From positions 1 through 25,109 of the forward strand of contig CAKQBK010000038.1 in assembly GCA_934216155.1 (NCBI GenBank): DNA of 25,109 nt, given 5' to 3'. The position numbers and the translations under genes were made by a program. The stretch comes from an uncultured Dialister sp. (GTDB taxonomy: Bacteria > Bacillota > Negativicutes > Veillonellales > Dialisteraceae). Under the pieces are notes generated by a model. It was not told the origin of the DNA, did not search any database, and saw only the letters and a list, made by a program, of their open reading frames with translations. The stretch's first letter is position 1. Each line of letters opens with the position of its first letter. This document shows positions 12,451 to 21,900 of the stretch, piece by piece.

Positions 12451-14328
12451 ATGTTAAAAAATAAAATGAAGCGGTTGGCTTTGGCCGTAGGGCTGGCTTT
12501 GTCCTGCGTGATGCCTGCCGCCGCTCAGGAGTTTATGCCTGTATCCGAAGTGAAGGAAGGTATGCATGGCTATGCCAAGACGGTGGTGCAAGGCACGAAA
12601 ATTGATACCTTCCGTGTGGATGTACTGGGGGTCATGAAAAATAAAGGTGCCACAGGGGGAGACTTGGTGCTTGTCAAAGTGTCTGGCCCTGTGATTGATA
12701 AAACGCTAGGCATTGCCCAGGGGATGAGTGGCAGTCCGGTATACATCAACGGAAAACTTTTAGGAGCCATTGCTTACGGTTTTCCACAATCGGAAGGTCG
12801 CATCGGCATGGTGACGCCCATTGCGGATATGATCAACCTGTGGATGGTGGATGATAAAAAAGCCAATACATTGGTACCAGAAGCAGGGAAAGATTTGATT
12901 CCACTGGAAACACCGCTCATGGCCAGCGGATACACTGCTGGGGGCATGGATTTCCTGTCCGATAAAATGAAAGATTTCCATATGGTGCCCTATGCAGCAG
13001 CATCGGTAGAAGCGGATAGCACTGCACGTCCACTGGAAGCCGGTGGGGCGGTATCGGCTACGTTGGTGACCGGTGATTTGAAACTGGGCGCCGTAGGTAC
13101 GGTGACCTATGTGGATGGGGACCATATGGTGGCCTTTGGTCATCCGTTCCTGGATAAGGGAAATTCCCAGTATTTCATGCACAATTCTTATATTTTTACT
13201 GTCATTCCTAGTCACAACATTCCGTTCAAATTAGGCACTGTGGGAGCAGAAATTGGAACCATCGATCAGGACCGAGGTGCAGGCATCAGTGGTATCGCTG
13301 GTAAATTGCCAGAATCCGTGGCCCTTCATGCGTCGGTCAATGATGAAGATACCGGAAAAATCAACAATCTCAATGTCCGTATGATTCAGAATGAAGCCAT
13401 GCTTCCGACTCTGTCTGTTACTTCTATTTATAATGCCATGAGCAATACCCTGGACAGAAAAGGGGAGGGCACCGTTTCTTTCACCTATACGTTATATCCA
13501 AAAGATATGAAGCAGAAACCTTTTACTAGAACGAACATGTACTGGTCCTCCAAAGATATTGCAGAACGCAGTGTAGATGAAATGTACAATGTGGTTCGCC
13601 TATTGGAACAGAATCGATTTGAAAAATATACCTTAAGCCATATCAATGTGGATATGAAGGTAACCAAAGAAAGAAAAACGGCTCAGCTTTTGGATGCATC
13701 GGCATCTCCTATCATTGTGAGCCCAGGAGATACAGTATATATCAGAGCACGGCTTCAGCCATACCGGGGAGATATTTTCTATAAAGATTTGACATTCACA
13801 ATTCCGAAGGACCAGCCCTATGGGGATATGATGCTGGAAATACGCGGCGGCGGAGTGGTGCCTCTTCCCTACTTGATTCAGCAGCAGAAATATAACTTAA
13901 CTGACGAAATCATCAATCGGTTGCAAACCTACAAAGATTTCAATGATCTCCATAGCCGTCTCATGAAAGAAGACCAGAATAACCAGATTGTGGCAGAAAT
14001 CATTGACCCCGATATCAGTATGATTTCCAAAGATGAGAACGGTGATAAAAAAGCAGAAATTCAGGAAAAGAAACCGGCAGAAAAACCGGATTATCTGAAA
14101 GACAGCGCGGCCAAAGACGATACAGAAAAAGAAGCGCCCAAGAGCCGAGTCGATACAGACTATGTCATTTATGGCGATGGACAGTTCACTTTCAAAGTCA
14201 TGGCACCTGCTGACCGGGACAAAGCATTGAAGAAACTGGCCAAGAGCAAGCAACAAGCTGTGGCAGAAATGAGCAATAAAGAAAAAGAACAGTTGGATAA
14301 GAATAAGGATGGGAAAGTTAGTAATTAG
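12451..14328 (+). CDS. SpoIVB-type (S55) peptidase domain protein, exported
   Basis: The 625-residue protein has a signal peptide (MKRLALAVGLALSCVMPAAA). Its N-terminal half matches the S55/SpoIVB peptidase-domain family: GMHGYAKTVVQGTKI, IAQGMSGSPVYINGK (candidate nucleophile S95 in GSP, or S93), GMVTPIADM, VAFGHPFLDKG and GTIDQDRGAGI. SpoIVB itself is a serine protease that triggers sigma-K processing. Members outside spore formers are of unknown function, so proteolysis is only inferred. The C-terminal part is a charged region (about 530-625) that ends in an EF-hand-like loop, DKNKDGKVSN. I prefer ATG 12451 over TTG 12442 because AGGAGG (12434-12439) is too close to the TTG. It lies directly upstream of mlaE and may act in the same envelope process. 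Confidence 0.85.
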   Translation: MLKNKMKRLALAVGLALSCVMPAAAQEFMPVSEVKEGMHGYAKTVVQGTKIDTFRVDVLGVMKNKGATGGDLVLVKVSGPVIDKTLGIAQGMSGSPVYINGKLLGAIAYGFPQSEGRIGMVTPIADMINLWMVDDKKANTLVPEAGKDLIPLETPLMASGYTAGGMDFLSDKMKDFHMVPYAAASVEADSTARPLEAGGAVSATLVTGDLKLGAVGTVTYVDGDHMVAFGHPFLDKGNSQYFMHNSYIFTVIPSHNIPFKLGTVGAEIGTIDQDRGAGISGIAGKLPESVALHASVNDEDTGKINNLNVRMIQNEAMLPTLSVTSIYNAMSNTLDRKGEGTVSFTYTLYPKDMKQKPFTRTNMYWSSKDIAERSVDEMYNVVRLLEQNRFEKYTLSHINVDMKVTKERKTAQLLDASASPIIVSPGDTVYIRARLQPYRGDIFYKDLTFTIPKDQPYGDMMLEIRGGGVVPLPYLIQQQKYNLTDEIINRLQTYKDFNDLHSRLMKEDQNNQIVAEIIDPDISMISKDENGDKKAEIQEKKPAEKPDYLKDSAAKDDTEKEAPKSRVDTDYVIYGDGQFTFKVMAPADRDKALKKLAKSKQQAVAEMSNKEKEQLDKNKDGKVSN

Positions 14329-14329
14329 C

Positions 14330-14398
14330 GGTTAACAGTTGACAGTTAGCAGTTGACTGTTAACTGTTAACTGTTAACCGTTAACTGCCAACTGTTAA
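14330..14398. repeat. Heptamer hairpin (TTAACTG units) before mlaE
   Basis: A stem of about 20 bp (14330-14349 with 14360-14379, two mismatches or G-T pairs) is made entirely of TTAACTG/CAGTTAA units, with one more set of units to 14398. There is no T run, so it is not a standard terminator. It lies 1 nt after the S55 stop codon and 2 nt before the mlaE ribosome binding site. Confidence 0.85.
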
Positions 14399-14418
14399 GG
14401 AAAGGAGGAATCATCAAC

Positions 14419-15180
14419 GTGTCATTTTTGGAATCTTTAGGACGCTATACCATTGGCGTATTTCATCAGCTTGGTGCGGTGATCCTTCTTTTATGGGAAG
14501 CGTTGAAAGAAATCCGAGCACTGAGGACGAGAGAAACGTTCAAGCAGTGTCTGGATTTGGGGGTGCTATCCTTTCCCATTGTGGCACTGACCTTGTTATT
14601 CACAGGAATGGTTCTTTCGGTACAAATTGCAGGGGAACTGACCAAGTATGGCGCTGATTTCACCGTCGGCGGTATTGTAGCCATTGGAATGGGCCGTGAA
14701 TTGGGACCTGTGCTTTGCGGTGTGGTTCTGGCTGGCCGCGTGGGGGCAGCTATTACCGCAGAAATTGGTACTATGCGCGTCACCGAGCAGATTGATGCGC
14801 TCCGCTGTATGGCAGTCAGTCCTGTGGGATACCTGGTGGTGCCCCGTCTCATTGCTTGTATGGCCATGCTTCCCTTACTCAATGTATTTGGCGTTGTCAT
14901 TGGTGTCGGTGGCGGTATGATTGTGGCTTCCTTGACCCATGGCGTTTCCTCCTATGTGTTTATGCATTCTATTCACGTGTTCTGTGTGCCTTCCGACTTG
15001 TATATCGGTGTTATCAAATCGGTGGTGTTTGGCATGATTGTAGCGTTGGTGGGATGTGACCGAGGGATGACTTGTACAGCCGGGGCCGAAGGGGTCGGCA
15101 AAGCCACCACCCAGTCTGTGGTGTATTCCATTATTATGTTGTTTGCAGCCAACTATTTGTTGTCTTCCTTACTTTTCTGA
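14419..15180 (+). CDS. mlaE: MlaE family ABC transporter permease
   Basis: The 253-residue inner-membrane permease shows the MlaE signature GRELGPVLCGVVLAGRVGAA, then AEIGTMRVTEQIDAL (about 92-128). A preceding interfacial/TM segment and further helices (LIACMAMLPLLNVFGVV; SVVYSIIMLFAANYLL) complete the fold. With MlaF it forms the ATP-driven core that moves phospholipids between inner and outer membrane. The start is GTG 14419 after AAAGGAGG (14401-14408); no ATG fits. mlaF starts 8 nt after the stop, so mlaE, mlaF and mlaD form one operon. Confidence 0.95.
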   Translation: MSFLESLGRYTIGVFHQLGAVILLLWEALKEIRALRTRETFKQCLDLGVLSFPIVALTLLFTGMVLSVQIAGELTKYGADFTVGGIVAIGMGRELGPVLCGVVLAGRVGAAITAEIGTMRVTEQIDALRCMAVSPVGYLVVPRLIACMAMLPLLNVFGVVIGVGGGMIVASLTHGVSSYVFMHSIHVFCVPSDLYIGVIKSVVFGMIVALVGCDRGMTCTAGAEGVGKATTQSVVYSIIMLFAANYLLSSLLF

Positions 15181-15188
15181 GGCGATGT

Positions 15189-15947
15189 ATGATTGACATA
15201 AGGCATGTATATCAAACGTTTGGAAACAGACATATATTAAAAGATGTCAGTCTTTCCATTCAAGAGGGAGAGACCATGGTCATCTTAGGCGCTTCTGGTT
15301 CCGGGAAATCTACCTTACTGAAACTGATCATTGGCCTTTTGAAACCAACCGCTGGAAAGGTATTGGTCAATGGGAAGGATATGGCGACGCTTTCCGAGCC
15401 GGAACTCAATGAAGAGCGGCGTCACATGGGTATGGTATTTCAATACTCTGCGCTGTTTGATTCCATGAATGTGAAAGAAAATGTAGCCTTTGGTCTTCGG
15501 ATGCATACGAAACTGTCAGAAGAAGACATTGAAAAGGTGGTACAGGAAAAATTGAAACTGGTGGGATTGGAAGGTATCGAAGAACTGATGCCCTCTAGCT
15601 TATCCGGTGGGATGAAAAAGCGTGTCAGTCTGGCAAGAGCCATTGCACTGGAACCGGACATCATTCTGTATGATGAACCGACTGCCGGGCTGGATCCCAT
15701 TCGCTCCACCGATATCAGTTTATTGATTAAAAATACGCAAAAAGTGATGCATGCCACCAGTGTGGTGGTAACCCATGATTTGAAATCCGCATCCATGATT
15801 GCGGACAGAATGGCTTTTCTGTATGAAGGTTCGTTTTTAGCCATCGGAAAGCCAGAAGAGCTATATGCATCGAAGGATGAACGGGTACGACAGTTTATGA
15901 ATGGATTGCCATCCAATCCAGAATTATTGAAAGTAGGTGATGCCTGA
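15189..15947 (+). CDS. mlaF: MlaF family ABC transporter ATPase
   Basis: The 252-residue ATPase has all ABC motifs: Walker A GASGSGKST (34-42), Q-loop VFQYSALFDSM (Q85), signature LSGGMKKR (138-145), Walker B IILYDEPTAGLDP (D162, E163) and the switch histidine in VTHD (H196). YSALFDSMNVKENVAF is the MlaF-type Q-loop sequence. It energises lipid transport through MlaE at the cytoplasmic face. The frame is open back to 15072, but that part lies inside mlaE. The ATG at 15189, with GAGGCG upstream, gives the standard length. Its stop overlaps the mlaD start by 1 nt (TGATG). Confidence 0.96.
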   Translation: MIDIRHVYQTFGNRHILKDVSLSIQEGETMVILGASGSGKSTLLKLIIGLLKPTAGKVLVNGKDMATLSEPELNEERRHMGMVFQYSALFDSMNVKENVAFGLRMHTKLSEEDIEKVVQEKLKLVGLEGIEELMPSSLSGGMKKRVSLARAIALEPDIILYDEPTAGLDPIRSTDISLLIKNTQKVMHATSVVVTHDLKSASMIADRMAFLYEGSFLAIGKPEELYASKDERVRQFMNGLPSNPELLKVGDA

Positions 15948-17104
15948 TGAAATGGTCAACAGAAGCTAAAGTGGGTGCCTTTGCCCTGGTGGGAATTCTT
16001 CTCTTTGCAGGCATCATGATTCATTTAAGCAACATGGTCATTTTTGGGAAAAGCGGATTCCATGTGACAGGCTATTTCAAAGAAGCTGAAGGGATAGAAC
16101 CAGGAAATCCGATTCACTATGCTGGTGTGGAAGTGGGCATGGTAGATAAGATTGCTGTCGAAAATGGACAAGCGGTGCTTCATCTTCGTTTCTATCAGGA
16201 TGCGGAAGTACCAAAAGATGCAGAATTTTCCATTCAGACCAGTAGCGTCATGGGTGGCCGGTTTGTAAAGGTATCCGGTGGCCATCAGGAACGGGGCATT
16301 TTGGCTGAAGGAATGCAAGTGAAAGGCAAAGCGGCTCCTGGTATTGACCAGGCCATGGATAAAATGGATAAACTCATGACCTCAGCGCAGACCATGTTAG
16401 ATGGGATCAATACCGTGGTGGGAGATGCAGAATCCCAACGTCATGTGAAAAATAGTATCCAGAATTTTGATGCCATTTCTGAAAACTTGGCTATTCTAAC
16501 TGCCCAGGGCATTCAGACCGCCAATGAAATTCATGGCATTACTTCTCAAGTCAATTCCATGCTCTATCAATTCAATGGAGATGGGAAAGCCACTGCCGAT
16601 GTTCGTAAAATTATGGACAATATGGTGGTCGCTTCGGAGAACGCCAAAGAAATTTCTGCCAATGCGAAAGATATTTCTGGAAAAATTAATGGATTTATGA
16701 ACGGAAATCACAATTTGGATGTATCTGTTTCGGGCGAATTGTTATATAATACTAAGAAGGATGATTTTTCACCGAATCTGTTCTTCCGTATAGGCGGAAA
16801 CTCCTATGGTCTTCTGGGGATAGAATCCATAGGGAATGATCCTGTGTATGATGCCATGTTTGGTAAAACGAGAGGGGACTATGGCATGCGTGCAGGGATT
16901 ATTCGTAATAAGCTCGGCGTAGGCGGAGATTATACAGTGAACAGATGGAAATTCTCTGCGGACCTGTTCGATCCGAACGATTTGACTGTTCGCGTCCGTA
17001 GTACCTATCGTCTGGATGACAATCTATTTTTGACAGGCCAGTCCATATTCCCCCATAGTCATCGCGGTGGCGGAGAATATATCGGACTGGGGTATACGTA
17101 CTAA
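15947..17104 (+). CDS. mlaD: Long MlaD: MCE protein with C-terminal barrel-like domain
   Basis: The 385-residue protein has an N-terminal membrane anchor (about 9-29), one MCE domain (about 38-112; GYFKEAEGIEPGNPIHYAGV, then TSSVMGGRFVKVSGG), a long helical stretch (about 134-255; repeated Q/N/A-rich heptads) and a C-terminal region (about 256-385) of alternating strands that ends GLGYTY. E. coli MlaD is about 183 residues and lacks the last two parts. As I recall, the Mla system of Veillonella parvula has such a long MlaD predicted to reach the outer membrane with a barrel; this gene fits that form. It would replace MlaC and MlaA, neither of which is encoded here. The start overlaps the mlaF stop, implying coupled translation. 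Confidence 0.93.
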   Translation: MKWSTEAKVGAFALVGILLFAGIMIHLSNMVIFGKSGFHVTGYFKEAEGIEPGNPIHYAGVEVGMVDKIAVENGQAVLHLRFYQDAEVPKDAEFSIQTSSVMGGRFVKVSGGHQERGILAEGMQVKGKAAPGIDQAMDKMDKLMTSAQTMLDGINTVVGDAESQRHVKNSIQNFDAISENLAILTAQGIQTANEIHGITSQVNSMLYQFNGDGKATADVRKIMDNMVVASENAKEISANAKDISGKINGFMNGNHNLDVSVSGELLYNTKKDDFSPNLFFRIGGNSYGLLGIESIGNDPVYDAMFGKTRGDYGMRAGIIRNKLGVGGDYTVNRWKFSADLFDPNDLTVRVRSTYRLDDNLFLTGQSIFPHSHRGGGEYIGLGYTY

Positions 17105-17119
17105 TTGTTCTTATGGATA

Positions 17120-17311
17120 CAATGTTGTTATGTGAAATATGGGTTGATTCTTCTGATGCAAAGGTTCTAAGGGTTCTGAAGGTTCTCAGGTTTCTTGAGT
17201 GAGTGGATAACGCTAGCGTTTATCAGTACATTCGAGAGCCCTTAGAACCCTTAGAACCTTGAGAACCCTTTCATCTCAAGCGAAATCATACCTACTGTTG
17301 CAACAGCAATG
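17120..17311 (-). repeat. 9-mer-armed palindrome between mlaD and tolC (reverse core)
   Basis: The arms GGTTCTAAGGGTTCTGAAGG and CCCTTAGAACCCTTAGAACC are strongly complementary. The core reads GAGTGAGTGGATAACGCTAG, then CGTTTATCAGTACATTCGAG. The right side carries AAGCGAAATCATACCTACTG. The terminal repeats are degenerate (CAATGTTGTTATG; GCAACAGCAATG). It separates mlaEFD from tolC, and there is no separate T-run terminator in 17105-17398. Confidence 0.82.
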
Positions 17312-17340
17312 CATGCCATGTGAATCTGTGCGTATTTCAT

Positions 17341-17359
17341 AATAATGATAATCAAAAGT
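17341..17359. promoter_or_regulatory. Fur-box-like sequence upstream of tolC
   Basis: AATAATGATAATCAAAAGT matches the classical 19-bp Fur box (GATAATGATAATCATTATC) at 14 of 19 positions, 13 of them in the first 14. It lies 40 bp before the tolC ATG. The region is AT-rich, so a chance match is possible. I find no well-placed -35/-10 pair beside it. Confidence 0.3.
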
Positions 17360-17398
17360 AAAATACCAAGACTTCTGTCTTAGAAGGGAAGAAACTTT

Positions 17399-18874
17399 AT
17401 GAAGAAATATACATACCGTGTACTGGCGGCTTCTGTGATTCTTGCACTTTCTATGGGTGTAGGCGTAGAAGCCAAAGGTTCTGCTACCAAAGTCATGACC
17501 GATCCAGTGATTACCCAGAAAGCCATTGCAGCACAGATGGACCAGAAAACTGCCGATAAGACAGTGAATTTCAACAATATGCTGCTCCAGAAAAACCTGG
17601 GCGATGCCATCGCTGATGTGGCTGCTCCAGAAGCAGCAAACTTGGATATTGACCTGAAAGGCGCTGTGACTACGGCTATTCAGAACAATAGAGATATCAC
17701 CATCGCCGAACTGCAGCGTAAAGAAGCCGAAGCTGATGTCAGTGCAACAGCAGCAAAAAAGAATCCTTCTTTAAGCTATAGCTGGACAGGCAACCAGAGT
17801 AAAGCAGAACTGAATCGGTTACAAGGAAAAGATAACCGTTCTTACAGTCAAAGTTTGAATGTATCTTGGCCGGTATGGACTTTTGGTAAAGTGGAAGGTG
17901 CTATTGATGCCGCTCGCTATGCCAAGAATGTAGCTGATTTAGAAGTATACAAAACAGAAGCCGACACCAAATTAGCAGCTGTACAGGCATATTATCAGTA
18001 CTTGGAAGCTATCAAATTGGCCGATGTACAGGCCCAGTCGGTCAATGACTACGCCAACCACCTGAACAATGTACAGCAGCAGTTTGATGCAGGCATTGTA
18101 GCCAAATTGGATGTACTGACTTCCAATGTGTCTTTGGCCAATGCAAAACAACAGAAGATCGCTGCTGACAACACCCGTGATGTAGCAGAAGCCAATCTGA
18201 ACAATATCATGCGGGTTCCTATGAATACCAAACTCAATGCGGTAGATAAGGAATTCCCGGAACCAGAATTTGATCTCACCATGGATCAGGCCATTCTGAT
18301 GGCGCAGAAATATCGCTGGGAATTGGTACAGTCTGATTACCGTGTGAAAGCAGCTCAGGCTTCTTTGAAATCCGCCAAAGCTGGTTACCTGCCAACTGTT
18401 AGCATAGGTGGTGGATATGGCTGGAATGAAGCGGCTATTTCTGGATTTGATAAAGATAAATGGTCTGTGCAGGGCGGACTTTCTTGGAGCCTTTGGGATG
18501 GTGGAGCTACCCAGGCTTCTGTAAAGAAAGCTAATGCGGCTTTGAAAGAAGCCCAGGAATCCCTGCTGCAGGCTAGAGAAAAGATTGAACTGGAAGTCCG
18601 TCAGGATTATCTGAATATTCTTTCTTATAAAGAACAGATTCGTGCGGCTGAAGCTTCTGTAGCACAGGCAGAAGAAGCCTACAAGATCGCTACCGTTCGT
18701 TATAGCAGCGGTGTAGGTATCAACTTGGATGTATTGGATGCAGAATTGCAGCTGAACACCGCTCGTACCAATTACATCACCGCCCTGTATAACTACAACA
18801 TTGGTCTGGCTACCCTGGAACACGCCATGGGCATCCCGGCTGTGATGCATCCGGAATTTGAAAAGGCAAAATAA
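17399..18874 (+). CDS. tolC: TolC family outer-membrane efflux protein
   Basis: The 491-residue protein has a signal peptide (about 1-25, ending VEA) and a non-conserved N-terminal stretch of about 55 residues. Two OEP repeats follow: the first from LKGAVTTAIQNNRDITIAEL, the second from DQAILMAQKYRWELVQSDYR. Long helices and the TolC-type segments GGGYGWNE and SWSLWDGG (inserted strands) support the fold. TolC proteins are trimeric channels across the outer membrane and periplasm for efflux pumps and type I secretion. No pump or adaptor gene is beside it. The ATG at 17399 has AGAAGGGAAG upstream. A palindrome separates it from mlaD, and a heptamer terminator separates it from tamB. Confidence 0.93.
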   Translation: MKKYTYRVLAASVILALSMGVGVEAKGSATKVMTDPVITQKAIAAQMDQKTADKTVNFNNMLLQKNLGDAIADVAAPEAANLDIDLKGAVTTAIQNNRDITIAELQRKEAEADVSATAAKKNPSLSYSWTGNQSKAELNRLQGKDNRSYSQSLNVSWPVWTFGKVEGAIDAARYAKNVADLEVYKTEADTKLAAVQAYYQYLEAIKLADVQAQSVNDYANHLNNVQQQFDAGIVAKLDVLTSNVSLANAKQQKIAADNTRDVAEANLNNIMRVPMNTKLNAVDKEFPEPEFDLTMDQAILMAQKYRWELVQSDYRVKAAQASLKSAKAGYLPTVSIGGGYGWNEAAISGFDKDKWSVQGGLSWSLWDGGATQASVKKANAALKEAQESLLQAREKIELEVRQDYLNILSYKEQIRAAEASVAQAEEAYKIATVRYSSGVGINLDVLDAELQLNTARTNYITALYNYNIGLATLEHAMGIPAVMHPEFEKAK

Positions 18875-18919
18875 TAACTGCTTGTTCATTCAATTTTCAA
18901 AGAAAAACATTTTATGATT

Positions 18920-18990
18920 GTTGCTGGTTGTTAGTTGTTGGTTGTTTGAAACCAGCAACCGATAACCAACAACTAACAACTTTTTATTAG
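18920..18990 (+). terminator. Heptamer element forming a terminator between tolC and tamB
   Basis: A perfect 17-bp stem (18927-18943 with 18964-18980; GTTGTTAGTTGTTGGTT) made of AACAACY-type heptamers is followed by TTTTTATT. An alternative, mutually exclusive stem (GTTGCTGGTT at about 18920-18929 with AACCAGCAAC at about 18950-18959) overlaps the left arm. This is the clearest case where a heptamer repeat has the form of an intrinsic terminator. Confidence 0.8.
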
Positions 18991-18999
18991 GAGCAAACC

Positions 19000-21900
19000 G
19001 TGGAAAGTGGAAGCAAACTGAAATGGTGGCTAAATAGCATAGCAGCATTTATTTTTATACTGCTTTGTATTATTTACCTGCTGATACGTCCGATTATCGT
19101 ACAAAATCTGGAGCCCGTACTGACAGAGAAAGCTGGAGAGAAAATCAATGGCACTCTCACCTGGGACATGATGGATATCGACCCGAACTTGGACCTTTCC
19201 TTTACCAACTTGGTATTGAAAGATCAGAACGGGGAGGATGTATTAAAGTCGCCCTCTTTGACCATTGGCTGGTCCTCGTCTGCTTTGTTTAATTACTTGG
19301 TATCCGATGGCGGTGTGGTTGATGTGGTGAAAGATATCCATGTAGACACCCCGGAAGTTCATCTGAAGGAAAATGCCGATGGGTCTTGGAATGTAGAGTC
19401 TCTCTTGAAACCTTCTGATGATACGGATAACGGTACATTCACCGGGCGTTTGTTGATTCAAAATGGGGAAGCGACTATCCAGTTATCCGATGACAGTACC
19501 TATGAATTCACTGGCTTGGGTACCACATTCAGTTGGGATAAGGATGGAAAAATCACCGGTCCATTTGAAGGATCCGTGCTGGATAGCCATTTTGATGGAA
19601 ATTTGAATTTTACCAATACCAATCAGCTGGAAGTCAATCTGAAGACTGATCCGGTTTCTTTGAAATCTTTGCAGCCTCTATTGAATCAGTTCCCACAGGT
19701 ATCACAAAAACTAGAAGTAAACAATGGGACAGGAGAAGTGACCAGCGCCAAAATCTGGAAAAGTGATGGCGCTGTCGCTTACCATGTCAAAGGTCATATC
19801 AATGATGCTGCTCTTCGCTATGAAAATTATATTCTGGCTGATGGAGCAGCCTTTTTTGATATTGAAAACGGACATGCTTCTTTCAGTGAAGTCTCTTTGA
19901 AAATTAACGATCAGAAATTCACCGGTGACGGAGCCATCCATTTTGACATGGACGACCCCATTCTGCAGGGTCAGGTGACGTTGCAGGATATTGATATAAA
20001 CAAATTGATGCCTGAAGAAGCGGCAGCTGGCGTGGTATCTGGTACTGTTTCTCTGTCTGGCACCATGAACAATCCTTTTATTTCTGGTGAACTGTTGGTG
20101 AAGAACGGCCAATACCAGAATTTAACCATTCCCCAAGGGGCGATTCGTTTTTCCTATGGGGATAATCAGATTTCCATTCCCTACCTGATGGCTGATGCCA
20201 TGGGTGGCCATGTGGAAGGTCATGGCAGCTATGATATGACCTCTGGTGGTTTTGAAGGAAATGTATCTGCTGACCATATTTCCTTAGATGAAATTCCAGT
20301 GGACACACCGGTAGGTGGTATCGTAAGTGGTCATGTGATTGCTAAAGGCAGTTATACTGGAGGCAATCTGTCCCTTCAATATGCAACCGGGGAAGGGGAA
20401 GGAACGAATCTTTCTTATGATACTTTCCAGGGTGAAAAAATCAGTGGCTTTGGCAGTTACCAGAATGGACGCTGGCAAGGCTGCGGCTATGGAATGAATG
20501 TATCCTATGATGGAATCCATCTGTCTACCCTGTCGGGCAGTGCCAAAGGGCAGGGAGAGGAATTAGACGTTGAGTATCTGACCGGAACATCCGGAGAAGG
20601 GGCCTTTACTCTGTCTGGGCATTATGGAAATACCATGGACCTGACGGGACAGATTTCTTCTATGGATCTCTCCATGGTTTCTTCCTTGGCTGGCGTCGAT
20701 GTAGGAGGAAAAGGTTCCGCCGATTTCCATGTGAAAGGGACCATGGCAAATCCTACCGGCAGTGCTCATGTATCAGCAAGAGACGGACATATCCAAAATG
20801 TACATTATGATTCTATAGATGGACAGGTCAATTTCCATGATGGAAAAGCGGACGTCACTTCTTTGACTCTGAAAGACCCAGAAGGAAATCACACCATCAA
20901 AGGTGTGGTGGGCTTGACGGCACCGCATGATTTACAGCTCACCGTAACCAGTGAAAAGACCAGAATCGAACATCTTCTGTCCTTGGCCAATTTGGACTAT
21001 CCAGTGACCGGTTGGATTGAAAATACCATGACCATTGGTGGCAATTTGGACGTGCCTACGGTTTCTGGTGATTTCCAGGCTTGGAGTGGTTCCATCATGG
21101 GAGAACTGTTCCAGAGCATTTCTGGTCAGTATAGCTATGATAAAGATGGTCTCACACTGAAAAATGGATTGGCCTACATTTATGGCGGTACCGCTGCAGT
21201 GAATGGGAAAGTCACTGAGCAAGGTATTGATATGGATGTTTCCTTGATGGATATCGACATGGACCATATGCTGCCGAATCGCGGTATTGTGGGTAAAGTC
21301 AATATGAACGGCCATGCCGGTGGTACCATGGAGAAGCCCACTTTCGATGGGACCCTTTCCAGTCGTGAAATTACCATCGGTGGCACCTCCTTATATATGA
21401 TTTCCACCGGAATTCATTATGTGGACCATTTGGTCAGCTTAGATGAAGGTTCCTTCCGTCAGCAAAATGGGACATTTACCTGGAAGGGTAGTTATCACAC
21501 CGAAACAGGGGTGGTTCGCGGCCTGCTCCAGTTTGATGGATGGAACATTAAAGAAGCACTGAAACTGTTCAAAATGCCATCTTCTGCGGTAGACGGTACG
21601 GTCAAAGGCGGCATGCGTATCGGTGGTACTTTGGATGCACCCAATGTGGATTTCAAAGCGGACCTACAAAGTGGTCATTTGGGAGATACCCCACTGGGAG
21701 AAGGACACCTGGATTTCTCCTATATGAATGGGGCCTTGGCGATTCGTACATTCCAAATCCCGGTAGGCAGTGGTCTTCTGGCGATGGAAGGAAATATGAA
21801 TAGCGCAGGCGATTTGGATATCCAAGTGGCTGCCAAGGACATGGATATTTCCTGGATCCCTCAAGTGATGGAGAAAAAAGATATGAAATTGGGCGGTCAT

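Noticed and set aside
15072..15188. 39-residue N-terminal extension of MlaF
   Set aside because: It overlaps the end of mlaE out of frame and shows no ABC homology.
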